From assembly GCA_947462335.1 (NCBI GenBank), contig OX381718.1, forward strand, positions 43,896,281 through 43,960,280: 64,000 nucleotides of DNA, read 5' to 3'. Both the position numbers and the translations under genes were made by a program. Below the pieces are notes generated by a model that searched no databases, was not told the DNA's origin, and saw only the letters and a list, made by a program, of their open reading frames with translations. Numbering within the stretch: the first letter of the stretch is position 1; each line of letters begins with the position of its first letter. Positions 1 to 11,570 of this stretch are shown here, piece after piece. The stretch comes from Harmothoe impar (lineage: Eukaryota > Annelida > Polychaeta > Phyllodocida > Polynoidae).

Positions 1-16
1 AGCCCAAGGTAATTGT

Positions 17-160
17 ATGGCTCAGACTAACACTGTACTCACAAAAATATTGGCTCTAGATGTAGTTTCTCCTGGGATACTAGTTGGGTTCACTAGACGT
101 GAGGGAATGACGAGGGTGGGAACACGGTATTTAGGGAACCATGGGTCTGACCCACCATAA
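17..160 (+). other. short frame overlapping the LINE 1 ORF2 start
   Basis: An ATG at 17 opens a 47-codon frame that ends at TAA 158-160, just past the point (151) where the ORF2 frame opens. It could be the true N-terminal part of ORF2 separated by a frameshift, the end of an upstream reading frame, or chance. No domain is recognisable in it. Confidence 0.25.
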
Positions 161-2997
161 TTCCGGGCGAGGGTCAGCCACCTAAAGGTTTCCAAATTAT
201 TTTCTTGAATGCCAGGAGTATTTATTACAAATTGCCCCAAATCATAGGTGAGTTCCCAACTGCTAACATAGTCTGCGCCAGCGAGTCGTGGTTAAATGAA
301 ACACATGGGGACGGGGAACTAACATGGCCTGGGAAGACCCTATTTAGAATGGATCGAACTAGTGATAAAGCTGGAGGTGTTCTGATGTTTATTGATAATG
401 ATCTCGCTAGCCATGTCACTGTCATAGACAAGGGGTCCTTTGTAACTGAGAACACCGAAATTCTTTCCATACTAATTGATAAGCCTAAAGTAAGAAGTAA
501 ACTTCTGCTCTGTGTTTACAAACCCCCAAAGGGGGATGTCGAACAATTCTCTAAAGATATTGACGGTACGCTGGATGACCTGAATACCTATGATGTAGAT
601 ATCTGGGTGGGCGGGGATTTTAATGTAAATTTCCACCCCGGGGAAGATGACCGCCTTCTGCACATTGATAGTGTCATGAAGACACATAACCTAATAGCAT
701 TGATTGATAAGGTTACCCGACCTAAGGAAGATAAAATTAGTATTATTGACAATATACTCTCTAATGCCAATAACATTGTCTATTCTAATGTACTGCCGTG
801 GTTAATAAGTGACCACCTACCTGTGGTGTGTGTGCAGAAAAAGCCAAGAAATGAATGCACGGTGCAAACTTTCACTGGACGGAGCTACAGAAAGTACAAC
901 TGTAACGACCTCCAAGAGCTATTGTTATATAAGGATTGGAAACCATTGTATGCAAATACCACTACCCCTGACTGTCAGTGGAATATGATCCTTGACGCGG
1001 TTCTTGAGTACCTTGATGTAGTGTGTCCGGTTAAGACTATGAAAACCAGTGGCCTAAACCAAGAATGGCTAAATAGGGAAGCCAAAGAGCTCATTGCTGA
1101 TCGAAACATGCACATGTCTCAGTACCTCAGGTTTGACACGGGTGCTGACCTACGGGCAGCCAAGAATTTACGTTGCAGAATTTCTAGAACCTGTGACGGT
1201 ATTAAGAAAAACAAAATTAACACGGCCTTCTATGACGTCAAGGATGGCCATCAACAGTTTTGGAAGGAAATAGCTAATCTAATCAACCCTAAAACCTCAG
1301 GTACTAGAGCTGAATTTGTACATCATGATACCGGGCAAAAGGTAACCTTGACTGACTCTGCTAATTATTTCAATGAATTCTTCGCATCTGTTGGAGAAAA
1401 TATGTGTGATAGACTGAATTTTGTGTACAATGACAATAATGTCAACCTTGTCTATAACGTTGTGTCTGAGTGCCCGAAGCTCACCATCAAATATGAGACT
1501 GTGGAGAAAATGGTAGATAATATTAAAATAAACAAATCGAGCGGTATCGACAAAATAAGCGCTAGGGTCCTTAGGGACTCCCTATCTGTGCTGATACCTC
1601 AACTACAATGCATTTTTCAGAACTCAATTGATAGGGGTTTTTTCCCAGACGCTTGGGCGGTCAGCACGGTCGTCCCGATTCCCAAAGCAGGTGACCTTAA
1701 AAATATTAGTAATTGGAGGCCTATCAGTCTCCTTCCCATTCCGGGTAGGCTCCTAGAGAAATCCGTCCATACACATATGATTACCCACATGAATAACAAT
1801 GACATACTCACCAAGGCCCAATATGGCTTTAGGCCTGGACTTGGGACATCTGATGCTATTTTCGACTTTGTAACTAGGGTCTTTGACTGCCTTGACAGGG
1901 GCAAACAGCTGTGTGCCTGCTTCATAGATGGTAGTAAGGCCTTCGATTCTGTACACCATAAGGTCCTCTTAAGCAAATGTGAAGCAATGAAATTTGACCC
2001 GAATACTCTTAGATGGTTGAGGTCTTATCTTAACAACAGAAGACAAACCACACTACTCAATGGTCTAAGGTCTGATGAACACCATGTAAGGTTTGGGGTA
2101 CCCCAAGGTAGTACCCTAGGCCCGCTATTATTTCTTATATTCGTTAACGACTTCCCAATGTTTATAAATAAATCTCATGTTTATATGTACGCCGATGATA
2201 TTGTGATATTAGCGGAGGGGGACTCTTTTGAAGAAGCTGATCGACAATTAAACATCGACATGGTTACTGCGAACTCTTGGTGCATTAAAAATTGTTTGAC
2301 AATAAATAAAAAAAAGACTAAGGTAATGCGCTTTGTCAGAAACAGGCAAAGGGGTGCTATACCCCCTCTCAATGTTACTATAGGTAATGATAATCTGGAA
2401 GAGGTCGCCGAATACCGGTACCTTGGTGTAACTCTTGATAAGAAGATGACTTTTAAGCCCCAAGCCCTGAATGTCATAAAAAGCATGGGTCATAAAAATA
2501 GTCTCTTAGGCAGAATCCGCAGGTTCATGGGTATGTCCCAAGCGGTTTTAGTTTATAAACAAAAAATTGTGCCTTATGCTGATTATGCTAGTTTTTTAAT
2601 TGATTGTACTACACAAGACCTGATACTCAAGATACAGCGCCTTCAGAATAAAGCCTTACGTATTTGTAAATTTAAAAACATGTATGAACGATGTTCAGCC
2701 ACTAGCTTACATACAGAATTTGAACTGTCCACTCTCGTTGATAGAAGATACCGACAACTGCTATGTCTCATGTACAAAAAGTCACACCAGATGGGTTACA
2801 GCATTGCCGAAAATCTCAGAAGGACGCGCAATGACAGGAAGGTTAAATTTGTAAACCGAGTCAACCACTATATCAGCTCTGATCGCTCACCCTGGTCGAG
2901 AGGTATACTTGAATGGGACAAACTGGACCCCGCTACCCAGCGAGCTGATAATATCTGTATTTTCAAAAACATGATAAAAAATCTCAAGGCCAAGTAA
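151..2997 (+). CDS. LINE 1 ORF2: AP endonuclease + reverse transcriptase
   Basis: ORF2 nicks target DNA and reverse transcribes the element RNA at the nick. The frame opens after a TGA at 148-150; the clear endonuclease start FLNARS begins at about 202, and there is no obvious ATG, so the true N-terminus may lie upstream through a frame change near 150-160. Counting from the TTG at 205: the endonuclease shows SESWL (26-30), GGDFN (136-140) and SDH (202-204). The RT shows the NWRPISLLP region (503-511), FIDGSKAFD (573-581), GVPQGSTLGP (631-640), catalytic YADD (662-665) and YLGV (739-742). The 930 residues after TTG are uninterrupted, which is near the usual ORF2 length. All visible catalytic residues are present. 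It is a retrotransposon gene, not a host gene. Confidence 0.92.
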   Translation, partial: PTIIPGEGQPPKGFQIIFLNARSIYYKLPQIIGEFPTANIVCASESWLNETHGDGELTWPGKTLFRMDRTSDKAGGVLMFIDNDLASHVTVIDKGSFVTENTEILSILIDKPKVRSKLLLCVYKPPKGDVEQFSKDIDGTLDDLNTYDVDIWVGGDFNVNFHPGEDDRLLHIDSVMKTHNLIALIDKVTRPKEDKISIIDNILSNANNIVYSNVLPWLISDHLPVVCVQKKPRNECTVQTFTGRSYRKYNCNDLQELLLYKDWKPLYANTTTPDCQWNMILDAVLEYLDVVCPVKTMKTSGLNQEWLNREAKELIADRNMHMSQYLRFDTGADLRAAKNLRCRISRTCDGIKKNKINTAFYDVKDGHQQFWKEIANLINPKTSGTRAEFVHHDTGQKVTLTDSANYFNEFFASVGENMCDRLNFVYNDNNVNLVYNVVSECPKLTIKYETVEKMVDNIKINKSSGIDKISARVLRDSLSVLIPQLQCIFQNSIDRGFFPDAWAVSTVVPIPKAGDLKNISNWRPISLLPIPGRLLEKSVHTHMITHMNNNDILTKAQYGFRPGLGTSDAIFDFVTRVFDCLDRGKQLCACFIDGSKAFDSVHHKVLLSKCEAMKFDPNTLRWLRSYLNNRRQTTLLNGLRSDEHHVRFGVPQGSTLGPLLFLIFVNDFPMFINKSHVYMYADDIVILAEGDSFEEADRQLNIDMVTANSWCIKNCLTINKKKTKVMRFVRNRQRGAIPPLNVTIGNDNLEEVAEYRYLGVTLDKKMTFKPQALNVIKSMGHKNSLLGRIRRFMGMSQAVLVYKQKIVPYADYASFLIDCTTQDLILKIQRLQNKALRICKFKNMYERCSATSLHTEFELSTLVDRRYRQLLCLMYKKSHQMGYSIAENLRRTRNDRKVKFVNRVNHYISSDRSPWSRGILEWDKLDPATQRADNICIFKNMIKNLKAK

Positions 2998-3076
2998 CAA
3001 TGATCTGCAACTTTTCTTGGGTAGGTTTGGTACACAAACTACCGGTAAAGATCTAAACCTCATTCACATAAACATC

Positions 3077-3247
3077 TAAGACTGGTTTGGTATACGAACA
3101 GTCCTCATATACTATAGATGCATATTGTATAAATGGCTGGTTGGAGTACATCAATCTCAAACACAAAACGTGTAAGACTGGTTTGGTATACGAACAGTCC
3201 TCATATACTATAGATACATATTGTATAATGGGCTGGTTGGTAAACAA
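3077..3247 (+). repeat. 96-bp tandem duplication in the LINE 1 3' UTR
   Basis: The segment beginning TAAGACTGGTTTGG at 3077 recurs at 3173, giving a 96-bp period and about 1.8 copies. It lies about 80 bp after the ORF2 stop, inside the inferred 3' UTR. Confidence 0.85.
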
Positions 3248-3253
3248 CAGCCC

Positions 3254-3285
3254 CTCCCCCCCCCCACCCCCCCCCCACCACCCTC
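3254..3285 (+). repeat. C-rich low-complexity run
   Basis: Nearly uninterrupted C run with single A interruptions. It makes the short ORFs crossing it proline or glycine rich by composition only. Confidence 0.8.
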
Positions 3286-3980
3286 GCCTGCAGCTTAGTC
3301 AGATTGTGTTTCATCAGACTGGGGCGGTTGTGATATGCACCTGGCAGACATGAATAACAGTGGGCACTGCATAAGTCCATACGATAAACCACTGATGTTT
3401 TTGATCACTTAGCACTGGAATACCGGTAAAAGGGGAGTACGGCGTTGTCTGTTCGATTTTTCTATGATTGCGTATGATTTTTCTCTACTTGCATTTTTTG
3501 TATTTCTTTTTTTGTACACCTCATTATATATGAGCACTGTGTAACTGTACTATCTTATGCCCAGAATGAGGCGTATGGTGTAGATACCATCATTGTATTA
3601 GCTAAAAAGAACTATCTCATAGCTTACCAAATGGTATGTGCCTTGTAGCATCTGCGTTAGCTTAACTAACTTTTAGACCGCCATATTTTCGCTGCGGTGT
3701 CAGGTTATTATTAGTAGCTTCTCAACCACATATCTAGTTGAAACATGCAACAACTCGAAATGATTATCGAACAAATGTTTATTTCAAACCATTGGCACAT
3801 ACTCAATACTAAATTACAAGTTTCATATACGCATTTTGTATCTTTATCATATCATTGGAACTATTATTTATGTTTCATGAACCAGGGCTTTGTTCTTTCA
3901 CCCTGGATTGCTTCTAAGGAAGACCACATGTATTTTGACTTGTGAAGAAGAGCAATAAAATTATCAAAACTCAAACTCAA

Positions 3981-4330
3981 TGGTTGCCATGGCAACCAAA
4001 TGTCAACAAATGGGCTAGAAATGGCTAGAAACATTCTTTTTACATTCTAAATAAGACCAATTTAGAATGAAAATAGAATTTTGATAATAGCTTCAAAAGA
4101 TTCCTTGGGAAAAGTTAGTCTAGGGTAATTTTCTCTTAAGTATTCACAGTTTTAGCTATGTCTCCTGAAATATCATGTTTAGAGCATTTATGGCTATTCC
4201 CCCTAATGTTACGATTTCCCAGGTTTCGTCACAAATGTGTAGCACCTCATTTTCATAACAAATGTCCTTGTACTTAGATGGGTATTGTCAGAAGGTTTTG
4301 GAATAGAACTATATCAACGTATAACCTGGC
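3981..4330. other. non-coding stretch with an X-box-like palindrome
   Basis: Directly after the inferred LINE 1 tail lies GGTTGCCATGGCAACC (about 3981-3996), a perfect palindrome matching the RFX X-box type. Beyond it I see only AT-rich sequence without a gene. Confidence 0.4.
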
Positions 4331-4647
4331 ACCCTTTGAGGACAGCATTCTGCTATAATGTATTGTGCCCTTGGTCGTCATCATGTATTCATGCAGGTCT
4401 GCTGAGTCTATTAGTCAGGACCAGGAGCCAGGGCTGCATTCATGCATTATGCCAACCCTTAAGGCTATCTATTTACACATGTTAAAGCCTTTAGTAAGAT
4501 CGATACAGAGAAACACTATAGGGTCAGCATGAGGCTTGAATGCAGCACTGGGGAGTCACTGTCCATGGTTGCATTCATGCACCATGTCGACCAATACATG
4601 GGCATATTGCATTTTCATAAAAGCTCTATGCGGCTGGTGGAGGGTTG
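4331..4647 (+). mobile_element. double-hairpin MITE, copy 1
   Basis: The left terminal block is CCCTTTGAGGACAGCATT... and the right block ...CTCTATGCGGC. Two internal hairpins carry ATGCATGAATGCAGC-type arms. This is the longest of the copies. The family layout is described in the findings. Confidence 0.6.
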
Positions 4648-5603
4648 AGGCATAAAGTGTCATAAATCGACTGCTTGTAGCATTGGATATAAACTAGGGT
4701 TTATCACCAACATATTAAAATTTTATGTATGTCTAGACGACATAAAATATGGATTTAGACCACATTAATGTTCCACCCAGTGGCCAGCCTCCACAAGAAA
4801 TCAAGGTCCTTCAAAGTCATAAAGGCCTCTAATATCCCCGTGTATTTTCTGCCTCATAATATGTTATCGTAGTTACCACAAAAACATGATTACTAGTACA
4901 CTGTTTAACCCTTTAGGGAAGGCAACATTTGTTGTGAAAATGCATACACCTTTGAACAACTGACCAACAAAGGATTGGTTGATAATGGCGACCTTTTCCG
5001 GGGAGTATTAACCTCCTCAATCATTTAAGCTTATGAAAATATTTTTCCCATCCCATAATGCTGTTCAAAGACGAAAGAAAATACGTTTTTTTGTTCAATT
5101 TGCACTCCAAGGCTTCTAAAGCCTGGATTAATTGCAGTGATCTTTTAAAGGCATCTCATATGACCTTAATGGTATAGTATGTGTAGGAAACACACATTTT
5201 TACCCTTTTATGCATCATTAACTATTTACCTGACGAACCTATCAGAGACACGGTTATTTATATTTTCTTCTTCTTTTTGATGATGAATCAAACTAATATG
5301 ATCGTGAGTAACATGCAAACAATCAATAGAATATCAATAATCTCCTAGCAAGTATAGCATTTCCTTTGGAAGGGTTAATAAGGGTATTTGCTAAAAAAAA
5401 AATTAAAAAATAGATCACGCTTAGGATTGGTGGAAGCCAGGCTTTAGCAAGGTTATCACACGCTGAGTAAAAAAGGACGTGCCACATGTCTTTGCCCCAG
5501 CGCCACCTGCCGCAAAGACAATCAGGTTTCACTCATTGCATTACCCCCACCTTACCCGGTAGAATTGAACAGTCGCTTCAACTTAACTTTAACATTATTG
5601 TGT
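4648..5603. other. AT-rich non-coding stretch
   Basis: No coding frame, RNA gene or clear repeat seen. A CCCTTTAGGG-like block near 4911-4920 may be a MITE end remnant. Confidence 0.4.
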
Positions 5604-5873
5604 TTAGCTCTCAAAGGACCACATATAGTTTTTGACTCAAAATGCCGTTCAATGTCATGATGCATGAATGCAGCCCTGGTGGTAGGAAAACTCGCCTGGG
5701 CTGCATCCATGCATCATGCCAATGCTGTGTGGGTGATACACTCCTGGAGGGCTGGAATGATGCACGAATGCAGCTCTGGCAAGTAGACACACCACTGCAG
5801 TACTCAAACACCATCATGACATTAGACAAAGGGCATAGCACATTAAACCACTATGCAGCTCTTAAATCTTTAA
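5604..5873 (+). mobile_element. double-hairpin MITE, copy 2
   Basis: Begins TTAGCTCTCAAAGGACC and ends CACTATGCAGCTCTTAAATC, matching both family ends. Both hairpins are present (5658-5717 and 5757-5820), the second degraded. Confidence 0.7.
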
Positions 5874-6091
5874 CGACAGCATGATGCATTATTGCATCAT
5901 TCCTTTGGTCGTCATAATGCATGAATGCAGCCCTGGTGAGTAACTTGCCAGGGCTGCATTCAAGCATTACGCCCCATGAAAGGTCAGCATGATGCACTAA
6001 TGCAGCCCTGGTGAGTCACTCACCGGGATGCATTGGTGCATCATGGCAATAAATGTTATCTTTTAGCAATGTACTGTCCTAAAAGGGCTAA
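5868..6091 (+). mobile_element. double-hairpin MITE, copy 3
   Basis: Directly abuts copy 2 head to tail. Both hairpins are clear (about 5917-5970 and 5988-6048), and the right end reads GTCCTAAAAGGGCTAA. Confidence 0.7.
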
Positions 6092-6144
6092 CAGGTTAGG
6101 TGCCCACTGTGGACTGACAGTGTCGAGGCGGCCGGCTGTTGGGG

Positions 6145-6855
6145 TGTGTTTTAACTGGTTACTGGAGCCATCTGCCTCCCAAAGCGACTGTCGATGTGAT
6201 GAGCGTACAACAGCCTGCAGGTAAGTGATACCAAACCCAGGCAGCCCACACTGCACGGTTTAATGGGCCCTATAGTGGTTATATCTGGGCAAGTTGGGTT
6301 TTGGTCGTCATCGTCCAGTGGGAACCCAAATGGGCTCCGGTCAGAATTCTTATCAAAGTTCATTCTATACACAGTATTAAAGTATACTGATATGTGATTA
6401 TTGTCAGTTCAATTTTATGTTGTTGTGTCAAAGTGGTTTGGATTTGGGCTGATACTTGGCATTGAACACCTGGGTAAGCCTTTACGAGGCCCACTTGGCA
6501 AGTTGTTCCTTGAGCCGTGTCTTACCATCTGGCTCCCCATGCAGGCGACTGTCAATGTGATAAGTGTATATCATCCTGCAAGTAAAAGATACCAAACCCA
6601 GACAGCCTACACAGTATGGTTTAATGGGTCCCATAGTGGTGATGTCTTGGCAAGTTGGGTTTTGGTCATTTTTGTCCAGGGATGTCAATGGGAACCCAGA
6701 TTCCATCCACTCGCTCCTTTTTTTAGAATACATTGCACATAGATCTAGTTAAAAGTAGACTTATCTATGATTATTCTCAGTAGACTTTTCATGTTGTAGT
6801 GTTAACGTGGGTTGGCTTTGGGCTAGAACTGGGCATTCAAAATCTGGGCGTGTCC
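6145..6855 (+). repeat. ~360-bp tandem duplication
   Basis: GATACCAAACCCA occurs at about 6227 and 6587. The sequences that follow (TTTAATGGG..., CAAGTTGGGTTTTGGTC, TTGGGCT...ATTGAA/ATTCAA) align over two diverged copies with a period of about 360 bp. Short ORFs in it are not conserved between copies. Confidence 0.7.
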
Positions 6856-7003
6856 ATATGGGTCATATTTCGCAGCCCAGAACAAAAGAACTTGCTGGGT
6901 CCCACAAGGCATCCCACCGGGGGCCTAGAGGGGACCCATTATACAACGCTGCGAGGGCTAGTAGCAGCCCAGTGTATAGTCTACAATCTGAGTAGACAAA
7001 ATC

Positions 7004-7220
7004 AACCCTTTAAGGGCGGCATAATGCATGACTGCAATATACCCACCATGGCATGATGCATAAATGCAGCTCAGGCAAGTAACTCGCCAGAGCTACATTC
7101 AAGCACCATGCCGGCACTACGTGCATCAGCATGGTGCTTGAATGCAGAACCAGCCAGTTACTATTTATCACCCATCATGACGACTTAGAACATTGAAGCA
7201 GTATACGGTCCTCAAAGGTT
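7004..7220 (+). mobile_element. double-hairpin MITE, copy 4
   Basis: Begins AACCCTTTAAGGGCGGCAT and ends CGGTCCTCAAAGGTT. The first hairpin (7050-7110) is intact; the second is worn. Confidence 0.65.
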
Positions 7221-8120
7221 TGCAATTCAATGCGTACATGCCACCACACTCCATAGTCAATGGAAATCCCGGATGAATTAGTCTCATCCTATTATTTGAA
7301 AGTGTTCAAAAACAATTCACCGAAAAGATTATGCCCATTTCCGAAATTCAATCTCGCGTTATTAAATTGATTCAATCGGGACTGATGACCCTATTGACAC
7401 GGTGTTTATTGCTAACCAAACATGAAAATCAGCTTTGAGTGTTGAGGGGCGGTTCTAATTTCAAAACTGTAAAATAAAATATTCATCGTTCTATGCACAC
7501 AAGATAGAAGCGGTCTCATCTGGGATAATATCACCTTATCCTTACTCTCTAATACTGAAAGATGGACCTGATGCTATGCAGGTATCTTATACACGCTGAC
7601 AGCAACTTTGGTAAAAGTCAGCATTGTGAGAAATTTGATTATAATTATAATGCTGCCTTCAAACCTCAGATGGCAGGACTAACTCTAGACCTCTTACCAG
7701 CTGTACATCACTGAATAATATAGAATACTAGTTTGATATGTACTGACGGATGGCTGAAGCAGTTGGGTATTGTGTTCTTTGCTAGAACAGCATGATCTGT
7801 TTTCTTGAACTTAGCATGGTTAAAAACCACACGAAAAAGAGATGCTACCAGCAAACTCCAGCAAGGACACTATATAACTACGCAGAACGTGAACTATTTA
7901 TATACCTGAACCTATACCACAGTTGGCTGGGAGAAGAAAAAAACTGCCTATCTGTATAAAACATACAAACCAGTCACTGGATATAAATTAGATATGGATA
8001 CACCTGACTAGCTGCACAAGTGTCATAAGCATTGGATAATTACCCTGTCCTTAGTTTTGACACTTGTACAGCAACTCACTTGTCATATGTTATATCTACT
8101 ACACTTTGTACTTGAATATC
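7221..8120. other. non-coding stretch
   Basis: No gene, RNA or repeat recognised. Moderately AT-rich single-copy-looking DNA. Confidence 0.35.
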
Positions 8121-8361
8121 AGCTTTGACTGAGAAAGCTAGTAATGCCAGACTACCCATGATCCTCCTCTCATACTATGTATTACCCAGACACCTCTGTA
8201 TGGTGCCTGGCCGGAAGTCTCTATCTCGCCGTGACCTGGCCGGAAATGCATTCACACACACACGTCTTCCGACTGTTGTTATACGCACCCTCCTAACGCA
8301 TACATCATGCCCCAAAGCTGAAAGCGAGGCCAGAGGGGTCAACTGGAAAAAGGCTTGGAGA

Positions 8362-8384
8362 GTGTGTGTGTGTGTGTGTGTGTG
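8362..8384 (+). repeat. (GT)n microsatellite
   Basis: Uninterrupted GT dinucleotide run of about 23 bp. Confidence 0.9.
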
Positions 8385-8780
8385 ACGAGGGTAGTGAGGG
8401 GAGAGTGTGGTGGCTACTATCATAGGACCGGTGGCGACGCCTGGTGCATGGGTGTGGCTGGGGTTATCAATAGTGCTCACACCCGACTGCCCCCCACACC
8501 CCTCCTCAAAACATCCTCAGGGCTTGGGCCGACAATCCCAGTGGCGGAACCTTTTAGAGAGAGGGGAGTTTAATTTCCGTCCGACGCAAACCGGCTCGCT
8601 CGAGCGTGCTCGCTGGCTATTAGGAGGCGCGTTGTTGTCATACGTTTTAGCGGAATTTTGTATTCCGATCACCACTTCTCGCGCTCGCTCCAACTTTTTT
8701 TCTCTTTCCATTGGTGGCTACGGGAGAAATAAAATAATGAAATAGACCCAGTGCCCCACCAAAAACGGCACGCTCAATTC
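8385..8780. other. CpG-containing non-coding stretch
   Basis: Unusually rich in CG and GCTCGC-type words (8580-8690). A CAGTGGCGGAA word near 8540 resembles hAT-type terminal sequence, but no matching partner end was found. No coding frame can be supported. Confidence 0.3.
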
Positions 8781-9290
8781 GGTGGCGTTTTATACAACCC
8801 ACCCTTCGCTGCAGGACTGCTGTGCATTTTGACTGCTGAGTAGTCGTAGAAATGCAGAGCCGCAGTAAATTTGCCGAAATTGGCTGAGCAATAATTTAAT
8901 CGGGTTGGAAGTGATTTGGCAGCGTGAATACATGGTTCTAGCTCCAGCCCAGGGGTCTAACTCATAGAAATGAAACTAGTAAGAATTCTAATTTACCTCA
9001 AAAAAAGAGGCTGAAATAAGCAACCCACAACATGGTCTTCAATTAATCTCCTTTCTGCATTCCTGTTGCAATTCGCAACGTTTTTGAGTTGTGTTTATTT
9101 TAACCTATATAATATGTTTGGTGAACACACCCAGAAAATGATAATCGGTACATTAGATTGAGAGAAAAATGCTTCTGTGAATCAAAATGTAATTTTCACC
9201 TTTCTGGAAGCTGCAAAATCCCCATATTATCCTAAAGCTTTATGAAATAGCCCCCAGAGTGAGGACAACCACTATTGGTGTGTACATACG
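8781..9290. other. non-coding stretch
   Basis: Nothing recognisable on either strand. Confidence 0.3.
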
Positions 9291-9420
9291 CCGCTCTCGG
9301 CAAATGTCGTCTGCAGCAAAACAATCAGGGCGAGGGGGTAATTGATTACAGCGCTTTTCCCGCCAAGACCACGCCGCGCAGACGACAATAAATCATTGCC
9401 TCTGGTTCCCGGCAAGTCAA
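9291..9420 (+). promoter_or_regulatory. candidate promoter/5' region with E2F-like site
   Basis: CpG-rich compared with its surroundings, with TTTTCCCGCC (about 9355-9364) matching the E2F core. It lies immediately upstream of the candidate exon at 9421-9660. There is no TATA box and no transcript evidence, so this is inference. Confidence 0.3.
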
Positions 9421-9660
9421 GTGGATTCGCTTGATGGTGGAACGAGAGAGTCTTCGTTCCCCCGTTATACTATAGAGCCTGATGGCAGTGCAAGTGATCT
9501 AGATCTCTCCTCGCAGAGAGAGAAATTACCTCCAAGATGGGAGAGTATCTCCCCATGGAGACAACCGCGAAGCCCAGGCGGCCATGAAAAGAGAAAGCTT
9601 TTTACAATTGGCTTGTGGTGTGGAGTATCTGTTTTTGCCTCTCTCGTTTCTCTTCAATAG
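9421..9660 (+). CDS. candidate host coding exon with a hydrophobic segment
   Basis: An open frame of 79 codons begins at GTG 9421, and the frame remains open for some distance upstream. It differs from nearby chance ORFs in having mixed, balanced composition: a Ser/Arg/Pro-rich acidic-basic stretch (residues 1-57) followed by a basic EKRK and a hydrophobic run (about 60-78) that looks like a membrane segment. There is no ATG, so if real it is an internal exon or starts further upstream. The protein family is not recognised. Alternatives are chance or an old repeat. Confidence 0.3.
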   Translation: MDSLDGGTRESSFPRYTIEPDGSASDLDLSSQREKLPPRWESISPWRQPRSPGGHEKRKLFTIGLWCGVSVFASLVSLQ

Positions 9661-10257
9661 GGCCAGAAATAATAGACGGGTTTCAGGCAACATAGTTTGA
9701 CAATTAGGGCAGGTAGGGAGGATTTATATCATATTAAATAGTTTCTATACTTTAGCCTATAGAATATGTTTTAATCCCATTTCACATACAATATTATGAT
9801 GTTTGTTGCAGATAGCAATAATGACCCAAGGATTGCAGGGTTGAATTACACACTTCCAAACCGACTAGAATTGGATGAAATCTCCTGAGAATTATATATT
9901 TCTTTTAACCATTATATAATTTTAAAAAAAAATCCTAAAAGTGGTTAGAAAGATCTCGTAGCAACGATTGCATTGGCTGAAACACAACTCATTCTGCTGG
10001 CCTAGCGTCTGCTCTACACTTTGCTGTTGTTCTCCGGTCTCGGCGTTGTTTGAGATTGAACAATCAGATTGTTTGGCGGTTTCAATCAGCGGGTGGGCCG
10101 GGTGATGTGGGCTGGGGGACTTGTGTCCATAGGCTTGGCTTTATACCCGGGCAGTAATGAGGGTAGTCCTGTTTGTGTAGTGTGTGCCTATTTGGTGTTA
10201 GTCCACAGTGGTACGACATGTACAACCCTCCCCCTCCCCACTACATAGATACATAGC
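9661..10257. other. non-coding stretch
   Basis: AT-rich to about 9950, then more GC-rich with CG-containing words around 10010-10110. No gene seen. Confidence 0.3.
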
Positions 10258-10606
10258 AACACTTTAATGGTCGCATGGTGCTGTCATGTGCTATGTCATG
10301 ATGCATGGATACAGCCCTAGTCCGTAGCTCACCGGTGTTGCATTTAAGCATCGTGAGGAGCCTATGGGATTGAAATACTCCCAAATGGTTGGCATGAAGT
10401 CAAGGCGTGTTACTGTGGCTGCTTCGGTACATTAGGACGACAAATGTCACTTTTAACCGACATCCTATCCATAGCGAGTCTAAGGCATAATGCTCATCAT
10501 TGTTATGATGCATGAATACAGCACTGGCGAGTACTTCGTGATTACCGGTGCTGCATTTAAGCATCATACCAACTCTATATGGGACGAATCCACCCAAAAA
10601 GGGTTG
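10258..10606 (+). mobile_element. double-hairpin MITE, copy 5 (irregular)
   Basis: Two hairpin regions (10297-10352 and 10498-10568) show the family arms ATGCATGnATACAGC and GCTGCATTTAAGCATC, separated by about 145 bp. The outer ends are eroded. Confidence 0.5.
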
Positions 10607-10827
10607 TCATGAAAAATTCACCAAGGGAGCATCCTTATTTCAAAATCATGATGACAATGGGAAAGGTTGACTTGGTCGACTAGAATTAGGTACATTATTC
10701 TCTCAAAATAAAAAAGGGGCTTTTATACTCTGTAATGATGGTAGGTGTATTTGTATAGGGAGTGCACATTGGGTGTTAGTCTACAGTGGTACTACAATCC
10801 AACTCCCCCACACAAATACACTTTTAT

Positions 10828-11061
10828 ACCCTTTAATGTTGACATTGTGCTTTAGTGTGTGCTTTGTCATCACAATGCATGAACACATCCCTGTTGAGGA
10901 ACTCCCCAGCGCTGCATCCATATATCATGCCAATAGGACAGATTCATCTGCATTCACTCCCAAAGGGTCAGCCCCAGTGAGTTGCTCGTCAATCTGCATT
11001 CATGCATCATGACGATAAAGGGCATAATACATTAAAGTACTATGCGGCCCTTAGAGGGTTA
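10828..11061 (+). mobile_element. double-hairpin MITE, copy 6
   Basis: Begins ACCCTTTAATGTTGACATTGTGC and ends CACTATGCGGCCCTTAGAGGG-like sequence. Both hairpins are present but mutated. Confidence 0.65.
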
Positions 11062-11343
11062 TATTATAAACAATCACTATGGCAGGCAAAATATTTCTAT
11101 ATAAAACCCAATCAATGGTAAATCAATCTGAGCCAGATCGCAGTATAGCATTCCAGCCTGTATTTATACAGCTATTTATTCATGGACTTTAATTGCATTC
11201 TCAATGTAATGCAAAAAAAACTCCCCTTCCGTTATTTGTGTTGCCATGCCATGATTTATTTCATCTAATTTCATTTCCATTCTAGCTCTTTTTGATAAAA
11301 CCTCCTCATTGTTTCCCCATGTCTTGTATCCCCGATGGAGCTT

Positions 11344-11570
11344 TAACCCTTTAAGGCCCGCATCTTGTACTATTGCATCACCTCATGATACATGAATGCA
11401 GCCCTGGTGATTAACTCGCCAATGCTGCATTTAAGCATCAGGCCGACCATACAGGGATGATACACTTTCAAATAGTCGAGTTCAGCCCTGATGAGTAGAC
11501 TGCCCAGGGCTGCATTCATGCTTCGTAACAATCATGGACATTAAAGCAGTACTTGGCCCTTAAAAAGTTA
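11344..11570 (+). mobile_element. double-hairpin MITE, copy 7
   Basis: Begins TAACCCTTTAAGGCCCGCAT and ends TTGGCCCTTAAAAAGTTA. Both hairpins are recognisable. Confidence 0.7.

Larger units (their letters stand above)
1..3980 (+). mobile_element. LINE 1: 3' part of an APE-type non-LTR retrotransposon
   Basis: This is the 3' portion of a Jockey/CR1/L2-group-like LINE; the 5' UTR and ORF1 would lie left of the window. It holds an open endonuclease/RT reading frame followed by a 3' UTR of about 980 bp with a duplicated 96-bp unit and a C-rich run. The proposed 3' end near 3980 rests on an AATAAA at about 3953 followed by a short AAACTC-type tail, as in LINEs that end in simple repeats rather than poly(A). 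The family-level clade is inferred from RT motifs only. The long intact ORF suggests a young copy. Confidence 0.85.
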
